From Stenogyne calaminthoides (Eukaryota; Streptophyta; Magnoliopsida; Lamiales; Lamiaceae), in contig JBBCBC010000027.1 in assembly GCA_037126765.1 (NCBI GenBank), positions 4,736,406 to 4,800,405 on the forward strand: DNA of 64,000 bases, written 5' to 3'. How positions within the stretch are numbered: the first letter of the stretch is position 1; every line of letters starts with the position of its first letter. Both the position numbers and the translations under genes were made by a program. Shown here piece after piece: positions 12,243 to 24,800 of this stretch. The notes beneath the pieces are model-generated. The model saw only the letters and a list, made by a program, of their open reading frames with translations. It searched no databases and had not been told where the DNA came from.

Positions 12243-13676
12243 GTGAGGCATATACCTGGCCATAGGAACCCTAGCCTTAGGATAGATGATGGATCGGTAT
12301 CTAAGAAACACGGTTGGAGTTATGTGTGGGAAGCTAACAATCGGTTTGTCACCTTCTTTCTGCAGAATTTTCCAGATTCTTGTTCATGGGATGACCTTCG
12401 TTCTAAGCTGCAAGAGATCGGGAGTGTGAGGGATCTCTTTATCCCTCAGAGGAGAGATAAGCTGGGAAGACGGTTTGGCTTCGCCAGGTTTGGAAAGGAT
12501 ATTGATATCAGGAAAGTGGAAGAAAAACAGAACAACATCTGGTTTGACTCGTTTAAGTTGAGAGCCAACCTTTCAAAGTTCTCCAGAGACTTGGGGAAGG
12601 GCAACTTTAACGGCGGCACTCCTGTCCAGTTTGAAGTGTCGAATAGCGCATTCAGAAAAGAGAATCTGTCCTATAAGGAGGCTTTCAAGGGGGAGACACA
12701 ACGCCCTATTGCCAGAAAAGTGGAGACTCTACATCGACCGCTAGGGAAGACGGTTCAAGAGGACAGAGTGGCTAAACGTTGCGATAGCGGATTCAATCAG
12801 AATGTTAGAGTTTTCCATTCTAGTGGGCTTCAGTTTAACACTTCAGAGGAGGACAGAAAATGGTTAGACATTTGCCATGTTGGGAAATTAAAGGACGCAT
12901 TCCCGTGGCCTGATATTGGCAACGATTTACAAGAGGTCTTAGGAGATTTGTGGGATGCCAAATACCTCGGAGGAGATATGGTTCTTCTACAACCTACAAA
13001 AGAGGAGGTAATAGAGCCAGAATATGAGGTTCTGTCCAAATGGTTCGAGTTTATTGAACCATGGTGTGATTCGATCGTTAGCAACAGACGACTCATTTGG
13101 ACGAAATGGTATGGAATCCCGCTCCACGCCTGGTGTCCCAGGTTTTTCAGGCTAGTGGCTTGTAATTTTGGAACTTTTGCATCCATTGATGCCGATACTT
13201 TGAACAAGCGTAAACTTCAATACGCCAGGATACTCATGCGCACCTCTTCGCCGGAAATTCCCAAAAACCCGGTGGAGATTTCAGTCGATGGCAGAATGTT
13301 CTATGTTAGGGTCAGAGAAGAGCATGAAAACCTCTTGGATGAGGACGCGGGTTGGGAGTCCGACGGGGTTCTTGACTCGGAGGATGAATTCTGGGATTCC
13401 GACGACGAGTCGACTAGGTCCTTCGCCGGCGACGGTGATGCGGTTATGGGAATCGAAGAGACTGGAAACCCTAAGGTTGTTCTCGAAGAGCGGGCTGATT
13501 CGATTACGGCGCCGCACAATTATGATCAAAATCCGAATGTTGGGGTGGACCCACATATTTCTGCGACTTCCAAAGATCAGCGTGGGGTTATGGAACAAAC
13601 TTCCAAAAACGTGGAGGAGGAGGACTTTTCAAATTATCCGCGTGTGGACCCTCAATATTCTGGTGGGCCAACCTAA
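12243..13676 (+). pseudogene. LINE ORF1: RRM protein with DUF4283-like region
   Basis: An open frame of 477 codons. Residues ~34-115 form an RNA-recognition motif with RNP2 (FFLQNFP) and RNP1 (RRFGFARF). A second conserved block at ~210-350 includes TKWYGIPLHAWCPRFF, typical of the DUF4283-like part of plant L1 ORF1 proteins. The C-terminus is acidic. In such elements this protein binds the LINE RNA and packages it with ORF2 protein. The frame stops at 13676, but coding-like sequence continues in another frame at 13688-14188, so the C-terminus was probably lost to a frameshift. The start used is the first ATG of the frame; no better one is evident. Confidence 0.85.
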
Positions 13677-13687
13677 TAACATGAATT

Positions 13688-14188
13688 TTGTTGGCTCCCC
13701 TGGCCCAAAGTGCATATTGGCCCATAATGAAAGCCACCTTAATTATATTTGACAATAATTCGCTGGATCCGGCCCAACCTCCACTTGGACAAAAATCGGA
13801 GCCCATTCCTGTTGGGCCGGACTCTCGTAAGTTGCTTTCTACCGTTTCAATTATCTCTGGGGACTCAACACGTGACTCTAAGTCACATCCCCATTCCTCT
13901 TCTGAGATGGACACACACTCAATCACTGTGGCTTCTCAATGCCCTAATTGTGCCAATTCCTCTTCGCCGAACTGTGGGGATTTCGGGGCGGACGCCGTTC
14001 GGGAGGCACAACCGGAGGCTCCTCCGGCCCGTGAAAGGATGACCGTCAAAGCCAGGAGAAAAAAGAGTAAGTACAAGAGATTTGAGGTTAGTGTTGAAGA
14101 AATTCGCCTTCAACATATTCAGGAGAAGGAGAAAGCTAAGATCGAAGCTGAGCAAGCGGTCGAATTTGGCAGAAAATTGGGACTTTAA
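13688..14188 (+). pseudogene. LINE ORF1 C-terminal remnant
   Basis: A reading frame shifted relative to the main ORF1 frame, ending in a basic then coiled-coil-like segment (RRKKSKYKRF followed by EKEKAKIEAEQAVEF). Its position between ORF1 and ORF2, and its Pro/Ser-rich to Lys-rich character, suit the tail of a plant L1 ORF1. It is read as the continuation of ORF1 after a frameshift near 13676, not as a separate gene. Confidence 0.55.
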
Positions 14189-14307
14189 AGCACGGCGAAG
14201 GATGAGACTTTGACTGAACAGATGGAAGCCTTGGAAAGCAGGGACGGGCTGGACAAAAAGAAGAGGAAGAGCAAAGTCTCGAAGAAGGGTAGGAATAATC
14301 TAATCCA

Positions 14308-17300
14308 ATGAAGATTTTAAGCATCAATGTTAGAGGACTTGGAAGAAAGGAGAAAAGGACTGAAATTAGGGAAATGATCAGAAAGTATAGGTTCAATCTT
14401 TGTTGTATTCAGGAGACGAAGATGGAAGCAATGAACCCAGCTATTTGCAGATCAATTTGGGGAACGTCGAATATGGACTGGGTGTGCAAGGATTCAGATG
14501 GTATGTCAGGAGGTATGTTAACTCTATGGGATAGTGAAGTTTTCTGTAAAACTAATACTTGGTCTAGTAATGGAATGCTTGTGGTGAATGGTATTTGGAA
14601 GGAAGATGGTAAATTCTGTTGTATCATCAATGTCTATGCGTCATGTGTTCTGCCGATAAGAGGGAATTGTGGGAGTTGATCGGGTATGTTGTTAGTCAAC
14701 AGGGAGATGCGTGTGTATGTGTAATTGGTGATTTTAACGCGATCAGAGATTCTTCGGAAAGAGTGGGCAGAGGTGAATCGATTGATTACAGAGGCATAAA
14801 AGAATTTGATAATTTCATAGTTCAAAATCAGCTAGTGGACCTCCAACTGATTGGAAGATCGTTTACTTACTACCGGCTCTTGCAAGAGCCGCATCGATAG
14901 GGCTCTCGTTAATGGGGAATGGGTAACTAAATGGCCACAGGTCACGCTCAAAGGCTTTGGAAGAACTACATCAGATCACTCTCCAATCTACCTTGATTAC
15001 CCTTTCAAGGATTGGGGGCCGAGACCTTTCAAATACTTCAATGGCTGGTCGACGCACCCGGAGTTTAGAGATTTCGTCAAGAACAGGTGGGAAAGCTACA
15101 TGGTTACGGGTTGGGGAGGCTTCGTTCTCAAGGAGAAACTGAAATTGATGAAATCGGATCTGAAATCATGGAACGTGGAGGTTTTTGGGAATCTTGACAC
15201 TTCTATTGAGCAGAAAAAATCAGAAATCTTCGCGTTGGACAGAATCGATGACTGCCTTGGGCTCGACGAGCCGGAAATCATCAGACGGAACCTGATTACA
15301 GCGGAACTGAGGAAGACTCTCATTTGGAAGGAAAAGATGATGTACCGAGAATCCAAAATCCAAATCCAAGTGGATTCTCGAAGGGGACGTTAATTCTAGT
15401 TTTTTTCACAGATGGATTAACCGGAAGCAGAAGACGAATGGTATTGAAGGAATGTCTTTTGACGGAGTCTGGACCGAATCGGTGGCTGGTGTCAAGAAAG
15501 GAGTTCATGATCATTTTGCAAATCAGTTCAAGGCAAGGAATTTACACAGAAGCTCTATTCCTTCAAATCTATTCAACAAGAAAGTTGGAGAATGTGAGAA
15601 CGAATTTCTTACTGCTTCCTTTACTGAGGACGAAATCAAAGAGGCGGTGTGGGCGTGCGACCCAAATAAAAGACCGGGCCCAGACGGCTTTTCCTTTGGG
15701 TTCTTCAGAGACAATTGGAATATTGTCAAAAGTGAGATTATTCAGATGCTCAACGACTTTCATGCTCACGGGAAAATCGTAAAAGGGATGAACCCGTCGT
15801 TCATTGTGCTAATTCCTAAAAAGGAAACAAGAACTTCTCTTGACGATTTCAGGCCGATATCTCTCATTGGTTCTATCTACAAAATTATATCCAAGGTCCT
15901 TGCTATTCGACTCAGCAAAATACTCGACCCACTGATCTCGGAGAACCGATCGGCTTTTATTGGAGGTAGACAAATTACTGACTCTATTGCTGCTCTTAAT
16001 GAGATTGTTGACGAGGCCAAAAAGAGGAAGAGAAAGTGGGCCGTCCTTAAGGTAGACTTCGCAAAAGCCTATGATTCTGTGTGTTGGGATTTCTTAAATG
16101 ATATGATGATCGGGATGAACTTCAGCCCAAAGTGGAGAGCGTGGATCATGGAGTGCGTCTTAACAGCTTCAGCCTCGGTGTTGGTAAACGGGAGCCTAAC
16201 AATTGAATTCAAACTGGAAAGGGGCCTTCGACAGGGGGACCCCCTTTCACCATTCCTTTATCTCATCGTCGCTGAAGGTCTGTGTCTTCTAGTCAACCGA
16301 GCTCTTTGCTTGAATTTATTGGAAGCAGTTGAAATTGGTAGAGAGAGGATTAAGGTGTCTCAACTGCAGTACGCGGATGATACCGTGTTTATTTGCCCTG
16401 GAAAGCTGGAGAATTTTAGGGCAATTAAATATATTCTACGGAACTTCGAGTCTTTCAGGCTTGAGGGTAAACTCCAGTAAAAGCAGCCTTTGGGGTTACA
16501 GTATTCGAAGAGACATTATGGAGGCAGGGGCTGAAATCCTAGGCTGCACAATAGGGAGTGGTTGCCTATCCTATTTAGGTATCAAAGTTGGCATCAACCA
16601 CAGGAAACCAGATTCGTGGGAGGATCTCGTCAACAAAATCAGGAAAAGGCTCGCGAAATGGGATAACAAACTGATTTCGTTTGGTGGAAGGTGCACATTA
16701 ATCCAATCGGTCCTTTCGGCAATACCGATCTATTGTTTATCTTTTACCGTATTCCTAAATTAACCCTTAGTTCTCTAGTTCGTCTACAAAGAAGTTTCTT
16801 ATGGGGGGGGGAGTGAAAACACCCGCAAAATTTCATGGGTGAGTTGGAATGACGTCTGTAAAGATAAATGCTCTGGGGTCTTGGGATTAAAAACTTGGGG
16901 GTCTTTAATCGGGCACTACTTGGGAAATGGGTTTGGAGGTTCTTAAATGAACCGGAGAGATTGTGGGCAAGGGTTGTTCGATCAAAATAAAGGGGGCAAG
17001 GGTTGGGTAGTGAAGAGGCTGTGAGACGAGGGAGACAGGGGAATGGTGAGAGTGGGTCACGTATGGTGTCGGGGTAGTGGAGTGACGTGTGTGAGGTTTA
17101 CAGTGAGCTGGTAAGTGAGGGAGGGGGGAGAGGGAATGAAATCAAAAGGATGTTGGGGGTTGGGAGAAATACGGTGTTCTGGAGGGATGTGTGGGTAGAG
17201 AGGGAGCCGTTGCTTCTAAAATTTAACAGGCTGTTTAGATTGAGCGATCAAAAGGAGAGTAGGGTTGGGGATATGGGGAGATGGAGCGAAGCGGGTTGGT

Positions 17301-18025
17301 CTTGGGAGTTGAAATGGACGAGACCATTGAGGTCTCGTGAAGAAGACTTAATTAACCAACTGTTATTGTTCATTAACAGGATTCAAGTTCATCGAGATCG
17401 GGAGGACATGTGGGAATGGACCTTTGCTGCAAACGGAGTTTATCAAAACAAGCAAGTATATAACCAGCTGATCGGGGGGGCAGAGGACCGAGAACAAGAA
17501 ATTACTACGAGGAAAGCATTCAAGAAGCTGTGGAGATGCTATACGCCAAGACGAACGCAGGCCATTGTGTGGAAAATTCTGAGGGGTCGTCTTGCAACGA
17601 AAGATAATCTCATCTCTCGAGGTTTATCCAACGTTGTGGGGGACCCTAAATGCTGTTTTTGTGAACAAGATAACGAGGACAATGCACACCTCTTCTTCAA
17701 TTGTTCGTCGACAAGAGAAATTTGGTATAGGTGTTTCAAGTGGCTCCGGGTTGATACAGTGCTGCATTTTAATCCCATTGTGAATATGCTGCATTTTAGT
17801 TCGTGTCTCGGCTCGGGGAAAAATTCAAGAATCGCGGATACCATTTGGACAGGGCTACTTTGGTCCGTGTGGAAGGCGAGAAATGACAAATTGTTCAATG
17901 GTGCTGCCTTCAACGCGGAGAAGATTTGGGACGAGATCAAGGCAAGAACATGGTCTTGGCTCTCGACAAAGGACTGTAAGTTCAGTAATTTACCGTTCAA
18001 AGTATGGGCTGTTAATCCTAATTGA
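14308..18025 (+). pseudogene. LINE ORF2: endonuclease, reverse transcriptase, zf-RVT (broken)
   Basis: Starts MKILSINVRGLGR, the usual beginning of plant L1 ORF2. The APE-type endonuclease runs to ~15000 with IQETK, GDFNAIR and SDHSP motifs. The reverse transcriptase (~15450-16480) has PGPDGFSFGFF, DFRPISLIGSIYKI, DFAKAYDSV, the GLRQGDPLSPFL block and the catalytic LQYADD box. The tail (17500-17750) has a zf-RVT pattern with CCFCEQ and HLFFNCSSTREIW. Coding continuity changes frame near 14641, 14870, 15370, 16460 and between 16763 and 17087, where stops also occur. A complete enzyme therefore cannot be made. Nicking and target-primed reverse transcription are the family's known roles. Confidence 0.9.
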
Positions 18026-18197
18026 ACTTAGTGGGATATGATGTTATTATAGTCTCCAGGGGTTTCTTTGTTCCTCTGTTTTATTTCCCTGGAGCAGGTT
18101 TGGAGAGCTCTTATTTGTAAACTGTGATATACTGTTTTGGCACGAATATGCCTTATATTCATTGCCTGGAATGGAGTATTTTTTCTGATAAAAAAAA

Positions 18198-18216
18198 ACA
18201 CAATCAGACAAATTCA
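18198..18216. repeat. Right 19-bp target site duplication of the LINE
   Basis: acacaatcagacaaattca follows the A tail directly. The next 11 bp (ggacaaattca) echo its end. Confidence 0.9.
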
Positions 18217-18417
18217 GGACAAATTCAGGATAATAGCACTTAAAGCAAGTTCATTCATTTCATCTTTCTTATCAGCAGTTTCAGTAGATGCATATGAATG
18301 ATCAATAGCTTTAAAAACCCTTTGTTGGATCAAAACACATTTCATTTTCTTTTGCCAAATACTGAAATCTGTTTTTCCATTGAACGGAGTCAGATTAACA
18401 ATAGTGGTGGAAGTCAT
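18214..18417 (-). pseudogene. Copia Gag N-terminus, cut off by the LINE
   Basis: Begins MTSTTIVNLTPFNGK and includes FSIWQKKMKCVLIQQ, the usual start of copia Gag proteins. It breaks off at LSAIILNLS. The continuing LSDCVIRK lies at 12125-12100, on the far side of the LINE, which shows the two pieces were one gene. An 11-bp duplication next to the break also shifts the frame. Confidence 0.85.
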
Positions 18418-18420
18418 GAC

Positions 18421-19105
18421 AAATAGGTAATAAAACCAGACCCAGACAACAACTTTTCACAGCAGAAAACAAGTTAATCCAGCAAGAACAAAACCAAAAA
18501 TATTCAGAATTTCAGCAAACACATAATCCTAAGACTACAACAAGCAAATCCCAACCTATTCCGCTACAAACGGTCTAAAAAAGCAGGAAATAAACGAGAG
18601 GTTCAAGCCAATTTACCAGAGTTGAGCCCTATGGAAAGGGCTCCAATAACCACTTTTAACGAGTTGTTTATATCGATGTCTCACAGACGAAGCAACCTCG
18701 CCGCCTTTAAAACTCGTAGCAACAACACTCAAATTTCCACAATAGAGTATAATGACAACGGAAAAAATTAAATGTCCAGATCACAAAATAAATTGACTTA
18801 CTGGGCATTAATTTATTATGGAAACAAGAGTGCAGCAAGGTTATTAAAAAATAAGGAAATGATCAAAAAAGGAAAAGATTACCTCCCATCTCACATTTTT
18901 GGAAGATGCACACATGACCAGTTTTGAAATTACCAAAATCAAAAACCAAAATCACAAACTCATACCAATTTCAGCCAAAACAAAATTTGACTCCAGAAAT
19001 TGCGTGCACAGCAGATCGCGTGCACCACAGATCGTAGCGAGCGGTGGCGGCGACTCTACCTGGTCTAGATTCCGGCGGATTGGAATTTTCAGATCGGAAA
19101 GCTCT
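18421..19105. other. Upstream flank of the copia element
   Basis: This should hold the copia 5' untranslated region and LTR, but no matching LTR partner or standard primer-binding site was found. A small hairpin (gagccc...gggctc) lies near 18623-18642. Confidence 0.35.
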
Positions 19106-19110
19106 TGAAT

Positions 19111-19666
19111 TGTTGGGGTTCAAACAATATCCCACATCGAAAAAATATGAGAGGATCATGAGATTTATTAGGATGGACACTATCTCAACTGGTATGAGGT
19201 TTTTTGGGAGATGTCCAAAAATAAATCCATGCGAGCTTGGCCCAAAACTGGACAATATCATTACCAATGCGGGGATTTGGATCCATCTAGGGACCTAACA
19301 GTGGTATCAGAGCCATGGTCCCAGGCGAAACGGTTTGGAGTAATCCCCGGTCTTAAACAAATAAGATAGTGAAGCCTTGATGAAAAAACGGGGGTCTCTA
19401 TGGACTAGGCGGTGTTGACCTAGATAGAGCGAGTCGTTTGAGGGGAGGCTCGGTGGTCTTTGTTTGAGGGGAGGATTGTTGGGGTTCAAACAATATGCCA
19501 CATCGAAAAAATATGGGAGGATCATGGGATTTATTAGGATGTACATTATCTCAACTGGTATGAGACCATTTGGGAGATTCCCAAAAATAAATCCGCGCGA
19601 GCTCGGCCCAAAGCGGACAATATCATACCAATGCGGAGATTTGAGTCCATATCCAGGGACCTAACA
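19111..19666 (+). mobile_element. TRIM retrotransposon with 190-bp LTRs
   Basis: Direct repeats 19111-19300 and 19477-19666 both start TGTTGGGG and end CCTAACA. Two bases after the first comes tggtatcagagc (19302-19313), the initiator-Met tRNA primer-binding site. A purine tract gaggggagga (19466-19475) precedes the second. The 176-bp interior codes for nothing. The LTRs differ at more than ten sites, so the insertion is older than the LAP one. The flanking 5-mers (tgaat and ctgat) are not identical. Confidence 0.9.
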
Positions 19667-19879
19667 CTGATCAACACAGATATATGGTCAAAGTGTTCGT
19701 CATTTCTTGGATGGATAAAAGATGTAAACAATCAGCAGCTTGATAATAAATTTATTAATCTTTTGTTTGAATTCAATGGTCCTTTTTATACTAGTTTGGA
19801 CTAGCATGAGCTATCACTTTTGTGATAAGAATACATTTGGCTTTGTCCCTTGAGTCCTTGTTTTCTAACATATGTCTTT

Positions 19880-20160
19880 TCTTAAGCTTAAAGCCTTCGA
19901 TTTGTCATTGATATGCCACGGGGTTGGTCATTTGTTAGCTTGTTAGGCTCGATGTGGGCCCCCCTTTGGGGGGTGCTCGGCTCGTGTTCATCTAATGTGG
20001 CGAACACGTATATGGTCCAATCCCCATGGCCGACGGCATCGCCTAGATGGGTAACACAATCGAGCCATGCATGTTGACTCATGTGGGCATTGGTCCATCT
20101 GTATTACTGGGCGAACAAGCGGATTATATATTTGATTGCTCCGGTACAACATTAGGGTAA
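19880..20160. other. Locally GC-rich segment of unknown origin
   Basis: Less AT-rich than its surroundings, with a hairpin-like gggccccccctttggggggt run. No coding or RNA gene signature recognised. Possibly a decayed transposon piece. Confidence 0.3.
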
Positions 20161-20162
20161 GA

Positions 20163-21803
20163 AAATTCAGAATATCTATTTGGTTTCCAGATTAATTACC
20201 TCTGGGAAAGAAAAGGGAAAATGCATATCTAGCTCAATATAATTTTGATAAAAATATGTGTGAATGTAAATGAATGGGTGAAATTTTAAAAGATAAATGG
20301 CAAAATGTGAAAAGATTGTGTAGAATATGAATATCTGACTGTCTTGGACACGTTCGTATTGATATGTATGCATTATTATGCTTCTCTGAATATACTAATA
20401 CTGCTTTAATAAAAGAATATAATTATATTAATTGGGCCTTATTTATTAGAATCATTACTAGAGTATTTTTTATGACTAGGTCTTAATTGAACCGATTTAG
20501 ATTCATGTAAAGGGAATAATTAGAGAAAAGATTACATACATACAGAGCAAAAGAAGGCATGAATTAGCAAGGAATACCTAACATTTTTGTCATGTACAGT
20601 ATTTTTCAGTTGCTGAAATAGAAAAATCTCTTGTAATCTCATAAACATCTTGTATTTAAATTTCCTTTTCTCTTTCTTTGAGTAAATAACATATTTTCTT
20701 GAATAATTCTCAACATTTTGGAGAACTTACATGACAGCCTCTAAACTTGTAGAGTATAGACTCTTTGGTCTTCTATATATAACCCACAATCATTTCACAA
20801 AAACTCAAAATTATCTCAAATACTTAATAGTGTTATCATATTTTTTATTTTAACTTTGAAGATTTTAAAGTTAAACCTTTCTTCTTGTTCTTTAATAAAC
20901 ATCTATAAAAAAAAAGGAACAGAGAAAATAGTTTTTTTTCCTAAGACTTTGTCATTTTTTAATTTTGGTAATATTGACTTTTACATTGTTTATTTTCTTC
21001 AGACAACTTATACACTTTCAATTTTTTGGTTCTTTTAATTTTTTTATTTTGATTTTCGTCCTGTAACTTACATGTTTGTATCACTTTTTAATTTTTATTC
21101 ATGTAAATTATAGGAGAAAAAACAAAATTAAAAAGTCAAAAGACCAACATAAAAAAGTGGCAAAGTTATGGGGAAAAAAAAAATTCTCAAAATTAAAAAA
21201 CACGCATAAATCAAATATAAAGAACTAGTAATAAAGAATGAAATAATTACGAATATAGAATTCAAAACGATATAGTGTTCAGTTTAAAAAATTATAATAA
21301 ATGTAGACAGATTAATATACATGAATAATATTTTGGTTAATTCTATTATTTCGACTGCGAACCGAACCGAGGAGTGAAATATTCTAATTTAAAAACTAAT
21401 TTTAAAAACGAATCGAATCTTTCTTAAAATCAAACGAACCTTAATTAACCAAATTTCATCGGTTCAGTTCAGAAAATCAATTTTCTTTTTAGAATTTTGT
21501 TCAGCCTAAATCCTTCAATCCTTAATGAGGACCTCATAATCAAGGTAGATTTTCTCCATAATAAGAAATTACATTTTCCCAGCAAATTAGTTAACTTATT
21601 AAATGCTCAAGCTTAAATGAAGAGCCTCCAATATTACAAGCTACAACTACACCCAACCTATTTTAATTACTCTGTTCTGGCAGATAGAATTACCACACTA
21701 GTTGTAAGCTAAAATAAGACTACAACAAATAAAACATACAAAGAAAAAAAGAGGTAAAAAATGTTCAAATCAGTTAAATAGATGATAAATTACGCACGGG
21801 GTT
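20163..21803. other. AT-rich intergenic DNA downstream of WRKY32
   Basis: No gene seen. It must contain the WRKY32 3' untranslated region at its right end. Confidence 0.5.
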
Positions 21804-24800
21804 TCAGCAAGGCTTGATTTCAAACCCAACACTCAGTAGTGTTTTTGTCGATTCCATTGCTTTCTCCCCACCTGCAAGTGCCTCACCTGTCAACTCACCT
21901 TCTTTGTCCACTGACCATTGGGTTTGACTTTTATTATTTTGTTTGGTTTTATCTTGCAGGCTGTTCGAAGGAATGGGAGAAGAAGCAACTGCAATACCAG
22001 TTTTGGGGGTGTGGCGCTTTCTTGGCACTGGTGTGTCATGATCGTGGACTCCCTTGTACGTTATTACTACAGCACTAGAATTATCAACGGCCGTCTCAAT
22101 GTGCTTTCGAACAGGGCATCCAGCTGAAGTGCATCTGTAGTAGTTCCTGAAAGATGATACATGATGTGGTTAAACTAAATGGAGCAGGAAAGTAGATAAA
22201 ATTTGGGTGAACAGTGAGGAATTAAGAACTCCTGAGAAGTAATGTGGGTGCAAGTTGCTAAAAAAATAAAGGGGCGCTTGGTTCAATGAGAATCATCGAA
22301 TAGTGAATTAAGATTTAACACCCTTCACCTATAATTTATAATTTATTGGATAAATATATATATATCCCAGTGTTTGTGTTTTTAACATATACTGTATATC
22401 CCAATGTTTCACTTTTTGCCAAAATAAAAATAAAATAAAAATGAAAAAAATGTTTCAAAAAATAACAAATAATATTACATTATTCCATCAGCTTTAGGTA
22501 TATATTTTTTGAAAGAAAAAGTAGACGGAGAATAAAATTGTCATTTTTTTAAAACATTATGCTTTATTTTGCAAAATGTATGAAATCTCAGATATATTTG
22601 TTAAAACACGAAATGTTGGGATGTAATTGTGTCTTTTGCCTAATTTATTCAGTAACATATTCTCTTGTGTAAAATAACTGAAACACTGGTGCCATTGAAT
22701 GCATGCTTTTTGAATAAGAAAACACCCCATACCATGGACCCAAGGCCAAGACATTTCCAGATTTTGAAGGGGGGAAATTTCCACGAATAAGAAAAAACCC
22801 ACACTATCTACAAGAGGGGGTCAGTTGATGAGTGTTAAATCAGTGACTAGATCTTACTTAAAAATCAGTAATGGAGATAATGATGGAACCTCTCTTCTGA
22901 AAGCCAAGAATTTCAGGGAGTGTGTTGGATAGAACCATTGCTATCAGTACCATCTTAGTTTTCATTATTATTATAAATGATTCTCGATTCACATGCACAA
23001 CAGTTAACAAGGGTGTAAAAGAATTTGTCTCATATATTGAAAACTCAGTCAGCCATAGACTCTCCAGCTTTCATTATCCTCCAACACTGGTCCATAATAC
23101 AAATCGGATTCCTCAAATTTATAAGAACCTAAAACAGATAAGAAGTAGAAGAAAGAAAATATAACACAACACATACTGCTGGAAAGAAAACCTGCACCTA
23201 CCTCTAGTTTTGCTGGACACCAGAACTTCTTCAGTACAATGGGTCAGCCTTCTAGGATAAGGTCTTGACTTGCAATTTTATTAGAAATGTTTAAATCAAT
23301 TCAGTAACAATAATCTTTCTGTCTCAATCTGGTTTTCTTCGCCCACCTTTTAAGTGTGATTAGTTTGTACACATTATGTTTATCAGGCATCCGAGTCGTA
23401 AAGATCAACAGTCTGATATTCTTCATGTTGACTAATCAATTAGCTTCAAATAGAAAGTTTGCACCTTAAAACCAATTTTAAATTTCCTAACTGTGCATGT
23501 TAACAAAAGAATTCATTAAATTTTATTTCTCTGGTTTCATTTCACTTTTTCCAGTATTGGGTGAACCACAAGGAAAAGCATAAATCCAAATAACTGCAAG
23601 CCAAGTCTTAGAACCATATACAGAATAAATTGCAAGAAAATAATGAGAAGATTATTTAGGATTACAAGTGCTGCAGAAGGGAAGATATAAAAGCGAGTGC
23701 AAAGAGCATTCAGGCTTTGGTGGCTTCTAAGACAGCATGGAACGATTATAACCAACTAAAAGAGTAGCATTGAGTTATAACTGAAAAGCGGGAGCTTACC
23801 TTGGATGGGGATTCCCCTTTACCATTTTCTGTCCATACTTGCGCCATCTGTAGCCATCTCCAGATATTCCCACATCACCAGCTGCATGAACAACATATGT
23901 AGGTTTCTTTTCAGGTTTGGAAATGGACTCAACTTCAGCTGTAGAATTTCTCTGTTGCCTGAATATTTACAAAGAAGAAGTTACAAAATTATCTAGTAAT
24001 AACTCTTGTAAAGGATCAATCTTAAAGTGAAATCGATAGAACATCAAAACAACATGCCTTTTTTTACATTCGGGCCCATCAGCATACTGTTCCTTCATAT
24101 TAGTTTCTGTGGTCTCATCAGAACCACTCGACTCCTGTTTTGTTTCATCAAGTCCAAGTAACGGTTCTTTAGATGGTGTAGATGGTGCTGGATCATTTCC
24201 ACGTCTCAAAGTTTTATCATTACTTCCATTAACAGGCACAATTGCTAATGCAGGCTTATTTTCTCTACTGCAGTTTACTTTTTGGGGAGGATCATGAGTG
24301 TGATCACTTCTATAAACGGTTTCAATGAGATGGTTAGAACGATCAGAACACTCGATTTTCTTGGCACAGCAATCAGAGAATGTGCACTTGTAATAGCTCC
24401 GAGAACCTTCTGGACTCTTCACTTGCTTCTGACCATACTTGCGCCAGTTGTACCCATCAGAAGGAGTTTTCTGCAAAGGTGTAATGGATAAATGCTTGGG
24501 GTATGGAGAATTCTTCTTCTCTTGTTCTGTAAAGGCATTCATAGTTCCCATATTCTAACAGTTGCATTTTTTGTTCTGGTGGGTTTGAACTTGCAATTGT
24601 TGAAATGGGCTTTGTAGCAGACTTTGGTGATGGCTCCAATTTAGATGGACCATCCTCTGCAGATTGACCAGTAATACCTTTCAAAGATTGCTGTTCTGTT
24701 TTAACTTGATCCTGGAGTAATAATAATAATAGGGAAGGATGGAATTCAGTATCAAGTCAAATTAATATTATTAGATATACATAATATTTATGTTGTGTGC

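Larger units (their letters stand above)
12132..18197 (+). mobile_element. Near full-length L1-type LINE inserted in copia gag
   Basis: A 6.07-kb non-LTR retrotransposon bounded by a perfect 19-bp target duplication and ending in a short A tail at 18190-18197. The order is 5' leader with a GA-rich tract (about 12163-12192), ORF1 (RNA-binding), then ORF2 (endonuclease, reverse transcriptase, C-terminal zinc-binding region). Its size suggests full or nearly full length. At least five frame changes in ORF2 and one in ORF1 make it non-autonomous. Confidence 0.93.
10985..18420 (-). mobile_element. Degenerate Ty1/copia element, split by a LINE
   Basis: Gag, zinc-knuckle, protease and GAG-pre-integrase sequences lie on the minus strand, from a gag start at 18417 down to about 10985. 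The run is interrupted by the LINE at 12132-18197. It stops shortly after the pre-integrase motif, and no integrase core, reverse transcriptase or RNase H follows, so the 3' two-thirds is missing. I could not pair LTRs on either side. Confidence 0.8.

Noticed and set aside
12830..13207. 125-codon frame opposite LINE ORF1
   Set aside because: Antisense shadow of ORF1; the RRM and DUF4283-like motifs lie on the plus strand.
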